Below, piece by piece: positions 9,175-17,436 of a stretch of 64,000 bases of DNA. The stretch covers positions 23,827 to 87,826 of the forward strand of contig NZ_NXIA01000016.1 in assembly GCF_002412165.1 (NCBI RefSeq), in the 5' to 3' direction. The position numbers were made by a program, and so were the translations under genes. A model generated the notes under the pieces. It did no database searches. It saw nothing but the letters and a program-made list of their open reading frames with translations, and was not told the origin of the DNA. How positions within the stretch are numbered: position 1 is the stretch's first letter; each line of letters starts with the position of its first letter. Source of the stretch: Curtobacterium sp. 'Ferrero' (GTDB lineage: Bacteria > Actinomycetota > Actinomycetes > Actinomycetales > Microbacteriaceae).

Positions 9175-10686
9175 CTACTTGACGTCTTCGTCCACCCAGT
9201 CGAAGGTCTTCGTGACGGCCTTCTTCCAGAGGCGCAGGGTGCGCTCGCGCTCGGCGTCGTCGAGCTGCGGCTCCCAGCGCTTGTCCTCCTGCCAGTTCGC
9301 GCGGAGCTCGTCGAGGTTCGCCCAGAACCCGACGGCGAGGCCCGCCGCGTAGGCGGCGCCGAGCGCGGTGGTCTCCGCGACGACCGGTCGCACGACCGGC
9401 ACGTTGAGGATGTCCGCCTGGAACTGCATGAGCGCGTCGTTCGCGGTCATGCCGCCGTCGACCTTGAGCTCCGTCAGGTCGACGCCGGAGTCGGCGTTGA
9501 CGGCGTCGAGGACCTCGCGGGTCTGCAGCGCCGTCGCCTCGAGGGCGGCACGCGCGATGTGGCCCTTGTTGACGTAGCGGGTGAGGCCGACGATCGCACC
9601 GCGGGCATCGGGACGCCAGTACGGCGCGAAGAGGCCCGAGAACGCCGGCACGAAGTACACGCCGCCGTTGTCCTCGACGGTCTTGGCGAGGGCCTCGACC
9701 TCCGGGGCGCTGCCGATGAGCCCGAGGTTGTCGCGGAGCCACTGGATCAGCGACCCCGTGACGGCGATCGACCCCTCGAGCGCGTAGTGCGTCTCCTGGT
9801 CGCCGAGCTTGTAGCCGACGGTGGTGAGCAGGCCGTTCTCCGACCGGACGATCTCGGTGCCCGTGTTGAAGATGAGGAAGTTGCCCGTGCCGTAGGTGTT
9901 CTTCGACTCGCCCTGGTCGAACGCCGCCTGCCCGAACGTCGCGGCCTGCTGGTCGCCCAGGATGCCGGCGATCGGCACCTCGCGGAGGAGGCTCGACGAC
10001 TCGACGTGCCCGTAGACCTCGGAGGAGCTGACGATCTCCGGGAGCATCGACTTCGGCACACCGAAGTCGGCGAGGATGTCGTCGCGCCACTGGAGCGTCT
10101 CGAGGTCCATGAACATCGTGCGCGAGGCGTTCGTGACGTCGGTCTTGTGGACGCCGCCGTCGGTGCCGCCGGTGAGGTTCCAGAGCACCCAGGTGTCGGT
10201 GGTGCCGAAGAGCAGGTCGCCCGCCTCGGCCTTCTCGCGCGCACCCTCGACGTTGTCCAGGATCCAGGCGATCTTCGTGCCGGCGAAGTAGGTCGCGAGC
10301 GGCAGGCCGACGATGGCCTTGTACCGGTCGGTGTCGCCGTCCGCCAGCTTGTCGACGATGTCCTGGGTGCGGGTGTCCTGCCAGACGATGGCGTTGTAGA
10401 CGGCCTTGCCGGTGTTCTTGTCCCACACCACGGCGGTCTCACGCTGGTTGGTGATGCCGACCGCGGCGACGTCGTGCCGGGTGATGTCGGCGCGGGAGAG
10501 CGCCTGCCCGATGACCTCGCGGGTGTTGTCCCAGATCTCGGCGGGGTCGTGCTCGACCCACCCGGCGCGCGGGAAGATCTGCTCGTGCTCCTTCTGTCCG
10601 ACGGACACGATCGAGCCGGAGTGGTCGAACACGATCGCTCGGGTCGAGGTGGTGCCCTGGTCGATGGCGACGATGTAGTCGGCCAT
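9175..10686 (-). CDS. glpK: Glycerol kinase
   Basis: This gene encodes 503 residues of the FGGY kinase family; it phosphorylates glycerol to sn-glycerol 3-phosphate with [16 protein letters not shown] near the N-terminus is the first phosphate-binding motif. [15 protein letters not shown], the [12 protein letters not shown] segment and the [19 protein letters not shown] signature are all present. Length matches bacterial GlpK. The ATG at 10686 has GGAG 5 nt upstream. It follows glpF with 76 nt between them, and a strong hairpin in that gap may set the ratio of the two products. Confidence 0.97.
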   Translation of the reverse strand: MADYIVAIDQGTTSTRAIVFDHSGSIVSVGQKEHEQIFPRAGWVEHDPAEIWDNTREVIGQALSRADITRHDVAAVGITNQRETAVVWDKNTGKAVYNAIVWQDTRTQDIVDKLADGDTDRYKAIVGLPLATYFAGTKIAWILDNVEGAREKAEAGDLLFGTTDTWVLWNLTGGTDGGVHKTDVTNASRTMFMDLETLQWRDDILADFGVPKSMLPEIVSSSEVYGHVESSSLLREVPIAGILGDQQAATFGQAAFDQGESKNTYGTGNFLIFNTGTEIVRSENGLLTTVGYKLGDQETHYALEGSIAVTGSLIQWLRDNLGLIGSAPEVEALAKTVEDNGGVYFVPAFSGLFAPYWRPDARGAIVGLTRYVNKGHIARAALEATALQTREVLDAVNADSGVDLTELKVDGGMTANDALMQFQADILNVPVVRPVVAETTALGAAYAAGLAVGFWANLDELRANWQEDKRWEPQLDDAERERTLRLWKKAVTKTFDWVDEDVK

Positions 10687-10712
10687 TGGTGCTCCTTACG
10701 GGTGTTGGGTGT

Positions 10713-10742
10713 GCCGCGGCCGGCAGCGGTGCCGGCCGCGGC
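10713..10742 (-). terminator. Intercistronic hairpin between glpF and glpK
   Basis: A perfect 13-bp stem (10713-10725 with 10730-10742, arms GCCGCGGCCGGCA and complement) closes a GCGG tetraloop. It lies 20 nt past the glpF stop and 27 nt before the glpK start, and no T-run follows. It may attenuate transcription or protect the glpF message from decay. Confidence 0.65.
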
Positions 10743-10762
10743 GGTGGTGGAGAGGAGGGGTA

Positions 10763-11488
10763 CTAGGCGACGATCGGCAGGAGGAACGTCGACGCACCGG
10801 CGGCGAGGGCACCGCCGATGAGCGGCCCGACGACCGGGACCCACGAATAGGCCCAGTCACTCGAACCCTTGCCCTTGATCGGCAGGATGGCGTGCGCGAT
10901 GCGGGGGCCGAGGTCACGGGCGGGGTTGATCGCGTAGCCGGTCGGACCACCGAGCGAGACGCCGATCGCGATGACCAGGAAGGCGACGGGGACGGCGCCG
11001 AGCTCGGCCGGGGTCTTGCCGTTGGTGAAGGCGAGGACGACGAACACCAGGACGAAGGTGCCGATGATCTCGGTCACGACGTTCCAGCCGTAGGAGCGGA
11101 TCGCCGGGCCGGTCGAGAAGACGCCGAGCTTGGCGGCCGCGTCGGGCTCCTCGTCGAAGTGCTGCTTGTAGGCGAGCCAGACGATGATCGCGCCGATGAT
11201 CGCGCCGATCAGCTGCGCGAGCCAGTAGAGGAACATCTCGCCGACGGTGATCTTGCCGAGCAGTGCGAGCGCCAGGCTGACCGCGGGGTTGAGCTGGCCG
11301 CCGGACTTGTACGACACGGTGACGCCGGCGAAGACGGCGAAGCCCCAGCCGATCGTGACCATGAGGAAGCCCGCGCCGAAGCCCTTGGACTTCGTGAGCG
11401 ACACGGCGGCGACGACACCGCCACCGAGGATGATGAGCATCGCCGTGCCGACGAGCTCCGAGAGGAAATTGACGCCGATGCCGTCCAT
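10763..11488 (-). CDS. glpF: Glycerol facilitator / aquaglyceroporin (MIP family)
   Basis: This gene encodes 241 residues with six hydrophobic helices plus two re-entrant NPA loops, at Asn67-Ala69 (GGQLNPAV) and Asn188-Ala190 (YAINPARDLGPR). The Asp192 directly after the second NPAR is the residue that marks glycerol-permeable members rather than strict water channels. I chose the ATG at 11488 because GGAGGT lies 6 nt upstream; the frame stays open to 11701 but runs through the operator region. The gene is first in a glpF-glpK pair and divergent from dhaKLM. Linkage to glpK supports glycerol as substrate. Confidence 0.95.
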   Translation of the reverse strand: MDGIGVNFLSELVGTAMLIILGGGVVAAVSLTKSKGFGAGFLMVTIGWGFAVFAGVTVSYKSGGQLNPAVSLALALLGKITVGEMFLYWLAQLIGAIIGAIIVWLAYKQHFDEEPDAAAKLGVFSTGPAIRSYGWNVVTEIIGTFVLVFVVLAFTNGKTPAELGAVPVAFLVIAIGVSLGGPTGYAINPARDLGPRIAHAILPIKGKGSSDWAYSWVPVVGPLIGGALAAGASTFLLPIVA

Positions 11489-11621
11489 CGGTGACCTCCA
11501 GTGCGTGAGGGGTGGGGGTCCGGTGGTGCTGCGTCCGGCACTCCCCGTTGAGTGATTGGGCCCGAGCATAGTGACGCGGTTCCGCCCGGGGCGATGGATT
11601 CCCGAGCGATCCGTGCGAAAG

Positions 11622-11700
11622 TGCACGAACGTGCAGGACGCCTGCGAGTTCGCCCGTCCGGCGGGGGCCCTGCGCGACGATCGTGCTGCACGAACGTGCA
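11622..11700. promoter_or_regulatory. Paired 14-bp palindromic operators in the glpF-dhaK divergent region
   Basis: TGCACGAACGTGCA occurs exactly at 11622-11635 and 11687-11700. It has 6-bp inverted arms around a 2-nt centre, and the copies are spaced 65 bp apart, about six helical turns. A partial third site, TGCGAAAGTGCA, overlaps the first. A plausible dhaK -10 (TAGGGT) is at 11725-11730 and the dhaK Shine-Dalgarno AGGGAGG lies before the GTG at 11763. The spacing suits a looping repressor or activator controlling both arms of the glycerol/dihydroxyacetone module. No regulator gene is adjacent. Confidence 0.65.
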
Positions 11701-11762
11701 CGGCAGGGGAACGGGCGCCCGCTGTAGGGTGAACGCGTCACCGTCGACAGGGAGGTTCCCCC

Positions 11763-12764
11763 GTGAAGAAGCTCATCAACGACCCACAGTCCGTGGTCGA
11801 CGAGACCGTCCGTGGGTTCGCCCGCGCACACGCCGGACACGTCGTGCTGGTCGAGGACCCGATCCACCTGCACCGCGCCGACGCACCGGTCTCCGGCAAG
11901 GTCGGCATCGTCAGCGGCGGCGGCAGCGGGCACGAGCCCCTGCACGCCGGGTTCGTCGGGTACGGCATGCTCGACGCCGCGGTCCCCGGGCCGGTCTTCA
12001 CCAGTCCGACCCCGGACCCGATCGTCGCCGCGACGAAGGCGGTCGACGGGGGAGCGGGCGTGCTCCACATCGTGAAGAACTACACCGGCGACGTCCTCAA
12101 CTTCGAGACCGCCGCCGAGCTCGCCGGCATGGACGACGTCCGGGTCGAGTCCGTCGTCGTCGACGACGACGTGGCCGTGCAGGACTCGCTCTACACCGCG
12201 GGCCGTCGCGGCGTCGCGGGGACGGTCGTGGTCGAGAAGTGCGCCGGTGCCGCCGCCGAACGCGGGGACGACCTCGACGCCGTCGCCGCGGTCGCCCGGC
12301 ACGTCAACGAGGTCACCCGCTCGATGGGGCTCGCGCTCTCGTCCGGCACGGTCCCGCACGCGGGGGAGCCCTCGTTCACGCTCGCCGACGACGAGGTCGA
12401 GCTCGGCATCGGCATCCACGGCGAGCCCGGGCGCGAGCGCATCCCGATGGCACCTGCGGACGAGCTGGTGGACCGCGTGCTCGAACCGATCCTCACCGAC
12501 CTGGCGGCACCGTCGGGATCGAAGCTCCTGCTGCTCGTGAACGGCATGGGCGGGACGCCGCTGTCCGAGCTGTACATCGTGTACCGACGCGCCGCCGAGG
12601 TCCTCTCCGACCGCGGGTACGAGGTCGCGCGTAGCCTCGTCGGTGACTACGTCACGTCCCTGGAGATGGCGGGGTTCTCGCTCACCGTCACGGTGCTCGA
12701 CGACGAACTCACCACGCTCTGGGACGCCCCGGTGGAGACCCCCGCACTGCGCTGGGGTCGCTGA
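11763..12764 (+). CDS. dhaK: PTS-dependent dihydroxyacetone kinase, DhaK subunit
   Basis: This gene encodes 333 residues. DhaK binds dihydroxyacetone covalently as a hemiaminal on a His and presents it to DhaL-ADP. The GSGHEP motif lies at residues 54-59 (SGGGSGHEP) and the substrate-binding His219 is in GIGIHGEPG. Length is typical. The GTG at 11763 follows AGGGAGG. It is the first gene of dhaK-dhaL-dhaM, with 53 nt to dhaL. The presence of dhaM shows that this is the phosphotransferase-linked form rather than the ATP-dependent single-chain kinase. Confidence 0.96.
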   Translation: MKKLINDPQSVVDETVRGFARAHAGHVVLVEDPIHLHRADAPVSGKVGIVSGGGSGHEPLHAGFVGYGMLDAAVPGPVFTSPTPDPIVAATKAVDGGAGVLHIVKNYTGDVLNFETAAELAGMDDVRVESVVVDDDVAVQDSLYTAGRRGVAGTVVVEKCAGAAAERGDDLDAVAAVARHVNEVTRSMGLALSSGTVPHAGEPSFTLADDEVELGIGIHGEPGRERIPMAPADELVDRVLEPILTDLAAPSGSKLLLLVNGMGGTPLSELYIVYRRAAEVLSDRGYEVARSLVGDYVTSLEMAGFSLTVTVLDDELTTLWDAPVETPALRWGR

Positions 12765-12817
12765 CCCACCGACCACGATCCCGGTCCACGAGGACCGGCC
12801 GCAGAAGGGACACCGCA

Positions 12818-13444
12818 TTGGCGCTCGACACCGCATGGGCCATCGACTGGGTGCGCCGCACCGCCGCGACGATCGACGAGCACCGGGCCGAGCTCGTCAC
12901 CCTCGACCGTGAGATCGGCGACGGGGACCACGGCGAGAACCTCGACCGTGGGTTCCGCGCCGTCCTCGAGGCGGTCGAGGGCGGGACCTTCGACACCCCC
13001 GGTGCCGTCTTCAAGGTCGTCGCGACGAAGCTCATCTCGACCGTCGGCGGCGCGGCCGGTCCGCTCTACGGCACCGCCTACCTCAAGGCCGCCCAGGCGG
13101 CGGGCGACGCGGACGAGCTGGACGCCGAGACGCTCGTGGCGGTGCTGACCGCGGCGCGCGACGGCATCGTCTCGCGTGGCAAGGCCGAGGTCGGCGACAA
13201 GACCATGGTCGACGCCTGGAGCCCGGCGGTCGACGCCGCGGCCGCCGCGGCGGGATCGGGGGCGTCCCCGCGCGACATCCTCGTCGCCGCCGCGGACGCC
13301 GCCGCGACGGGCGCCGAGTCCACCGACGCGCTCGTCGCGCACAAGGGGCGGGCGAGCTACCTGGGGGAGCGGGCCGTCGGGCACCGCGATCCCGGGGCGC
13401 AGTCGAGCGTCTACGTGCTGCGCGCGGCGGTGGACGCAGCGTGA
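12818..13444 (+). CDS. dhaL: Dihydroxyacetone kinase, ADP-binding DhaL subunit
   Basis: This gene encodes 208 residues. DhaL holds ADP as a fixed cofactor, takes phosphate from DhaM and gives it to DhaK-bound dihydroxyacetone. Visible signatures are the Asp-rich nucleotide/Mg loop EIGDGDHGENLDRG, the glycine-rich GGAAGPLYGTAYL segment and the C-terminal HKGRASYLGERAVGHRDPG. The start is a TTG at 12818 with AAGGGA upstream; the family sequence starts directly after it and no ATG or GTG fits better. The stop overlaps the dhaM GTG (GTGA), so translation is coupled. Confidence 0.95.
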   Translation: MALDTAWAIDWVRRTAATIDEHRAELVTLDREIGDGDHGENLDRGFRAVLEAVEGGTFDTPGAVFKVVATKLISTVGGAAGPLYGTAYLKAAQAAGDADELDAETLVAVLTAARDGIVSRGKAEVGDKTMVDAWSPAVDAAAAAAGSGASPRDILVAAADAAATGAESTDALVAHKGRASYLGERAVGHRDPGAQSSVYVLRAAVDAA

Positions 13445-14148
13445 GCGTCGGCATCCTCGTCGTCTCGCACAGCGCCGACGTGGCGCGTGGCACCGTCGAA
13501 CTCGCCCGGCAGATGGCGGGCGACGTGCAGTTGGTCGCGGCGGGCGGGACCGAGGACGGCGGGATCGGCACCTCGTTCGAAGCCGTGACGGCCGGCATCG
13601 AGTCGCTGTCGGACGCCGACGGCATCGTCGTGCTCTGCGACCTCGGATCGGCCTACCTGACGACCGACACGGCGCTCGACTTCCTCGACGACGACGTGCG
13701 CGAGCGCGTGCACGTCTCCCGCGCGCCACTCGTCGAGGGGGCGGTCGCCGCTGCCGTGGCAGCCCAGACGGGCGGCGACGTGGCGGCGGTCCTCGCCGCG
13801 GCGGCGACCGCGGGTGGTCCGGCGGACGACCAGCCGGGAGGCGCGGATCCGGTCGGACCGTCGGCTCCCGTCGACGACGCTGCCGCGGACGGCGCGGCGG
13901 TGTCCGGTGCTGCCGACCTCGTCAACGAGACGGGACTGCACGCGCGCCCGGCCGCGGAGTTCGTCAAGACCGCCGCACGGTTCGAGTCGCGGGTCCGGGT
14001 GAACGGCGTCGACGCGAAGAGCCTGCTCGCGATCATGGCGCTCGCCCTGCCGAAGGGCGCGACCGTGACGGTCGAGGCGTCCGGGCCCGACGCGCAGGAA
14101 GCGGTGGACACTCTCGTGGAGCTCGTCCGGTCCGGCTTCGGCGAGTGA
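13441..14148 (+). CDS. dhaM: Dihydroxyacetone kinase phosphodonor DhaM, EIIA-HPr fusion
   Basis: This gene encodes 235 residues. The N-terminal domain (1-125) is a mannose-type EIIA with the phosphorylated His10 in VVSHSADVA. A 30-residue Ala/Pro/Asp linker follows, then an HPr domain (about 157-235) with the active His167 in GLHARPAA and an HPr Ser at 194 (KSLLAIMAL). The truncated enzyme I domain of the E. coli protein is absent, so phosphate must come from a general EI encoded elsewhere. The linker DNA contains GGGAGGCGCGG at 13836-13846, a motif repeated across the window. The start is a GTG coupled to dhaL. Confidence 0.95.
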   Translation: MSVGILVVSHSADVARGTVELARQMAGDVQLVAAGGTEDGGIGTSFEAVTAGIESLSDADGIVVLCDLGSAYLTTDTALDFLDDDVRERVHVSRAPLVEGAVAAAVAAQTGGDVAAVLAAAATAGGPADDQPGGADPVGPSAPVDDAAADGAAVSGAADLVNETGLHARPAAEFVKTAARFESRVRVNGVDAKSLLAIMALALPKGATVTVEASGPDAQEAVDTLVELVRSGFGE

Positions 14149-14214
14149 GCGGTCGTCGCTGAGCGGTCGTCGCTGAGCGGTCGTCGCTGAGCGGTCGGGG
14201 CTGAGCGGTCGGCC
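14147..14214. repeat. 14-bp tandem repeat at the dhaM stop codon
   Basis: GAGCGGTCGTCGCT occurs at 14147-14160, 14161-14174 and 14175-14188, with a variant at 14189-14202 and a partial fifth copy. The first copy starts inside the dhaM TGA (14146-14148). Copy-number slippage is likely to vary between strains. It occupies most of the gap to the convergent copC-like gene. Confidence 0.75.
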
Positions 14215-14276
14215 GGGTGTGCCGGTCGTTCCGGTCGTCCGGGCGTGGCCGGTCGGACGCGGGAGGGTCGACCGGC

Positions 14277-14906
14277 TCAGGGCCGGGCGTGCGGTCGCCG
14301 CGTCCGACGTGCGAGGGCGACGACCGCGACGACGAGGGCGAGGAGCGCCGCTCCGCCCGCGACCCAGGGCAGTACGGTCGGGTCCTCCGCGGACCCGGCC
14401 TCGGCCAGGTCGTCGTCGGAGCCCGCCGCCGCCGAGGACGACGGCTCGGACGTCGCTGCTCCGCCGGCAGCGGGATCACCGGCAGTGGGGCTGGACGTGG
14501 GATCCGCGTCCGGGGTCTCGACCTCGACGGCGGAGGTGAAGCCGTACTCACCGGTGATCGGGTGTCCGTCGGGGGAGACGTACCGCCACAGCACGCGGTA
14601 GCGGCCCGGGCCGAGGTCGACCGCCCGGGACATCGACGCGCCGCTCACCTCGACGGAGCCGGACGACACGTCAGCGCCGGACTCGTCGAGCACCTCGATG
14701 CGCAGACCGGCGTCGAGCCCGGTCAGGGGTGGTTCGCTGAACGTCAGCGTCGCCCGCTCGACCGACTCGGTGACGGTGCTGTCCGCAGCGGGGTCGCTCG
14801 ACACCAGCGCGGCATGGGCGGACGCCGGCGATGCTCCGGTCAGGGCTGCCGCGCCCCCCAGCAGGAGCGAGAGCAGCAGGGTCGGGGCCACCGTTCGTGA
14901 ACGCAC
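14277..14906 (-). CDS. Copper-resistance CopC-domain protein, exported and membrane-anchored
   Basis: This gene encodes 209 residues. A signal peptide (1-30, ending ASPASA) is followed at once by His31, the N-terminal His that binds Cu(II) in CopC proteins. The CopC Ig-like domain spans about 31-130, with the second copper region in VSPDGHPITGEYGF. A long Ser/Ala/Asp linker leads to a C-terminal helix and an Arg-rich end, giving an anchored extracytoplasmic domain. I chose the GTG at 14906 because TACGAT lies 7 nt upstream (complement of 14914-14919) and the signal peptide then has normal length. An ATG at 14948 would add 14 residues. No CopD partner is adjacent. Confidence 0.88.
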   Translation of the reverse strand: MRSRTVAPTLLLSLLLGGAAALTGASPASAHAALVSSDPAADSTVTESVERATLTFSEPPLTGLDAGLRIEVLDESGADVSSGSVEVSGASMSRAVDLGPGRYRVLWRYVSPDGHPITGEYGFTSAVEVETPDADPTSSPTAGDPAAGGAATSEPSSSAAAGSDDDLAEAGSAEDPTVLPWVAGGAALLALVVAVVALARRTRRPHARP

Positions 14907-15040
14907 GCACAGGATCGTAGTGGACCGGGCGGTGCGACGGGCGACCACCGGACCGCAGCGCGCGTTGCCAGGCCGAACCGTGCCTCCCGGCCTTGACCCG
15001 TAGAAGGGCGGACAGCGCGTCCGTCTGTCAGGATGACGGG

Positions 15041-16072
15041 ATGCGCGCAGTGCAGTACGGGGAGTTCGGGTCCGTTCCGTCGATCGTCGAGGTGCCCGAC
15101 CCCGTCGCCCCGGCGGACGGGGTCGTCGTCCGGGTCGCCGCGACCGGGGTGTGCCGGAGCGACTGGCACGCCTGGAAGGGCCACGACGACTCGGTGCGGC
15201 TCCCGCACGTGCCCGGACACGAGTTCGCCGGCGTGGTCGAGTCGGTCGGGGCCGACGTGACCCGGTTCGCGGTCGGCGACCGGGTGACCGCGCCGTTCGT
15301 CTTCGCGTGCGGCACGTGCGCCGAGTGCCGCGCCGGGGCGACGCAGGTGTGCACGCGACAGGAGCAGCCGGGCTTCACACTCGCCGGGTCCTGGGCCGAG
15401 GCGCTCGTCGTCCCGCACGCCGACGTCAACCTCGTCGCGCTGCCGGACGCGGTCGGGTTCGCCGAAGCCGCCGGCCTCGGGTGCCGGTTCGGGACCGCCT
15501 ACCACGCCGTCCACGCCCGAGGACGAGTCGCCGAGAGGGAGTGGGTCGCCGTCTTCGGCTGCGGGGGAGTCGGCCTGTCGACGGTCATCGTCGCGGTGGC
15601 GGCCGGGGCGCGCGTCCTGGCGGTCGACGTGTCGGCCGCTGCGCTCGCGCGCGCCGAGGCGCTCGGTGCCGTGCCCGTGACGATGGACGACGATGCGGTG
15701 TCCGCGATCCGGACGCTCACGGACGGCGGGGTGCACGTGTCGGTCGACGCCTTCGGCAGTCGCGCCACGTCGGTCGCGGCCGTGGCGTCGTTGCGGCCAC
15801 GGGGTCGACACGTCCAGGTCGGCTTGCTGCTCGACGACGAGGCGACGCCGGCGATCCCGATGGGTCGGGTCATCGCGGACGAGCTGGAGTTGCTCGGCAG
15901 TCACGGCATCGCGGTCAGTGAGTACGCGGCGATGCTCGACGACATCGTCGCCGGGCGACTGCGACCCGCGGAGTCGATCGGCCGGACGATCGGGTTCGAC
16001 GACCTGCCCGGCGCGCTCGTCGCGATGGACTCGCCGTCGACGTCGGCCGGGATGACGGTGGCGGTGTCCTGA
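15041..16072 (+). CDS. Zinc-dependent alcohol dehydrogenase (MDR superfamily)
   Basis: This gene encodes 343 residues. Catalytic zinc ligands are Cys38, His60-Glu61 (PGHEFAG) and Cys148 (GLGCRFGTAYHAV). Four structural-zinc cysteines, 90, 93, 96 and 104, are all present. The nucleotide-binding fold carries GCGGVGLST, and the Asp in VLAVDVS suggests NAD over NADP. I chose the ATG at 15041: CAGGAT at 15029-15034 lies 6 nt upstream as a possible leaderless -10. The substrate is unknown; primary alcohol oxidation or aldehyde reduction is most likely. The gene stands alone. Confidence 0.92.
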   Translation: MRAVQYGEFGSVPSIVEVPDPVAPADGVVVRVAATGVCRSDWHAWKGHDDSVRLPHVPGHEFAGVVESVGADVTRFAVGDRVTAPFVFACGTCAECRAGATQVCTRQEQPGFTLAGSWAEALVVPHADVNLVALPDAVGFAEAAGLGCRFGTAYHAVHARGRVAEREWVAVFGCGGVGLSTVIVAVAAGARVLAVDVSAAALARAEALGAVPVTMDDDAVSAIRTLTDGGVHVSVDAFGSRATSVAAVASLRPRGRHVQVGLLLDDEATPAIPMGRVIADELELLGSHGIAVSEYAAMLDDIVAGRLRPAESIGRTIGFDDLPGALVAMDSPSTSAGMTVAVS

Positions 16073-16167
16073 CGGAGCGGGGAGCGGTGTGTGGTCGCTC
16101 CGGGGACCGGGGCAGCGCGATCTCGAGTGCAGTCTGACCTCTGTCTGGTGCTCCCAGCCAACGTGAG

Positions 16168-16186
16168 TTGACATAATATGCATTAT
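16168..16186. promoter_or_regulatory. AT-rich promoter/operator-like island
   Basis: TTGACATAATATGCATTAT is a striking AT-rich run in GC-rich DNA. It contains the -35 consensus TTGACA, inverted arms ATAAT/ATTAT around ATGC, and an ATGCAT palindrome. On the plus strand no good -10 follows at 16-18 nt. On the minus strand TATTAT with TGGTCA 17 nt upstream forms a fair promoter that would run antisense into the dehydrogenase 3' end. The remaining 16073-16333 gap shows only a TAGGCT box and the GGAG of the next gene. Confidence 0.35.
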
Positions 16187-16333
16187 CGGCGCTTGTGACC
16201 AGCGTCGTGAGGGGTCGGCGGATCCGCGTCGAACCGCGACGGCATCCCGCAACGTTCCTCCGCCGACCGGCTGCCGGATCCCGCCCGCTCGTAGGCTCGC
16301 GGTGCACCACGGCGGGAACGGACGGAGACCAGC

Positions 16334-17326
16334 GTGTCAGGAACAGTGCGGTTCACCAGTACGGACGACCCCGCTGTGTGGGACGACCTCGTCGCACGAC
16401 ACCCCGGCGCGACCGGCTTCCACGACTGGGACTGGCTGACCGTGCAGGCCGACGTCTTCGGCTGGCGGTTCGACCCGCTGGTGGTCCTGCACGACGATGA
16501 CCCCGTCGGCGTCTTCCCGTTGCTCTCCACGACGGGTCGCACGCGTCGTCCGGCGATGCCGCCGTTCCCGTACGTCGGTCCGCTCGTCCCCGCCGCGGTG
16601 CTCGGCGAGACCCTCCGTGCCTTCCGTCGCTGGCAGGTCCGGCACGGCGTGCTCGCCGCGCACGTCGACCTCGGGCCCGGGATCACGGACGTGTCGGCGT
16701 CCACGCTCGCAGCCGCCGGGGTCGAGGCGACCCCGGACCGGACCTACGTCGTCGACCTCGCGGACACGACACCGGAACTGCTGCTCGCCGGGATGAAGCG
16801 CGGTGCACGCCAGGCGGTGACCACCGCCAGCCGGAAGGGCGTCGTGGTCCGCCCTTCACTGCCCGGGGAGCTGACGACCCACCTGCCGATGGTCCTCGAG
16901 GAGTCGTACTCGAGCCGTGGCGTCCCGTCCCCGTACCCGGCCGACATCGGCGCTCGACTCGAGCGGTGGGCACAGGGCCGGGACGACGTCCGCTCATTCA
17001 GCGCCACCGTCGCCGACGAGGTCGCGGGCGTGATCGTCGCCCTCACCCGGCACCCGGTGGTCACCGGATGGGCCGGCGGGACGCTCCGCGCCTTCCGCAC
17101 GAGCAACCCGAGCACGGCGCTCTTCCACGAGCTCCTGCGGTCCTCGCTCGAGCAGGGGCACACCGCCGTCGACCTGGTCGGCCACGTCGACGAGGGGATC
17201 AGTCGCTTCAAGACCTCGCTCGGCGCCACCGAACGCCCGTTCTGGAACCTCGTCGTGTCTCCCCTGCCGCCGCAGGTCCGGAGCGCCGCCCTCGCGGTTC
17301 GCGGCCGGCTCCGGACGCCCGTGTGA
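16334..17326 (+). CDS. GNAT-fold acyltransferase, FemAB/BioF2-like
   Basis: This gene encodes 330 residues. It resembles tandem-GNAT proteins of the FemAB/MurJ-associated type: an N-terminal domain with TGFHDWDWLTVQADVFGWRF and PPFPYVGPLVP, a region MKRGARQAVTTASRKGVVVRP typical of the central part, and a C-terminal domain with GGTLRAFRTSNPSTALFHELL and VDLVGHVDEGISRFKTSLGA. The last two match the family block in which a conserved Lys-Phe-Gly/Ser loop ends the fold. Members attach amino acids to cell-wall precursors or acylate other acceptors; the acceptor here is unknown. The start is a GTG at 16334 with GGAG upstream. Tandem repeats follow the stop. Confidence 0.72.
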   Translation: MSGTVRFTSTDDPAVWDDLVARHPGATGFHDWDWLTVQADVFGWRFDPLVVLHDDDPVGVFPLLSTTGRTRRPAMPPFPYVGPLVPAAVLGETLRAFRRWQVRHGVLAAHVDLGPGITDVSASTLAAAGVEATPDRTYVVDLADTTPELLLAGMKRGARQAVTTASRKGVVVRPSLPGELTTHLPMVLEESYSSRGVPSPYPADIGARLERWAQGRDDVRSFSATVADEVAGVIVALTRHPVVTGWAGGTLRAFRTSNPSTALFHELLRSSLEQGHTAVDLVGHVDEGISRFKTSLGATERPFWNLVVSPLPPQVRSAALAVRGRLRTPV

Positions 17327-17337
17327 CTGGGAGCGTC

Positions 17338-17407
17338 GGCGGCGCGACCGGGTTCGACGGCGGCGCGACCGGGTTCGACGGCGGCGCGACCGGGTTCGAC
17401 GGCGGCG
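17338..17407. repeat. 21-bp tandem repeat, three copies plus a partial
   Basis: Three identical 21-bp units at 17338-17358, 17359-17379 and 17380-17400 (GGCGGCGCGACCGGGTTCGAC without the last base is the core) are followed by 7 bp of a fourth. They lie 11 nt past the acyltransferase stop and before the 3' end of the convergent small acidic gene. Confidence 0.8.
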
Positions 17408-17436
17408 TGTGTCCCCCGATCGAGGACCGCTGGACG

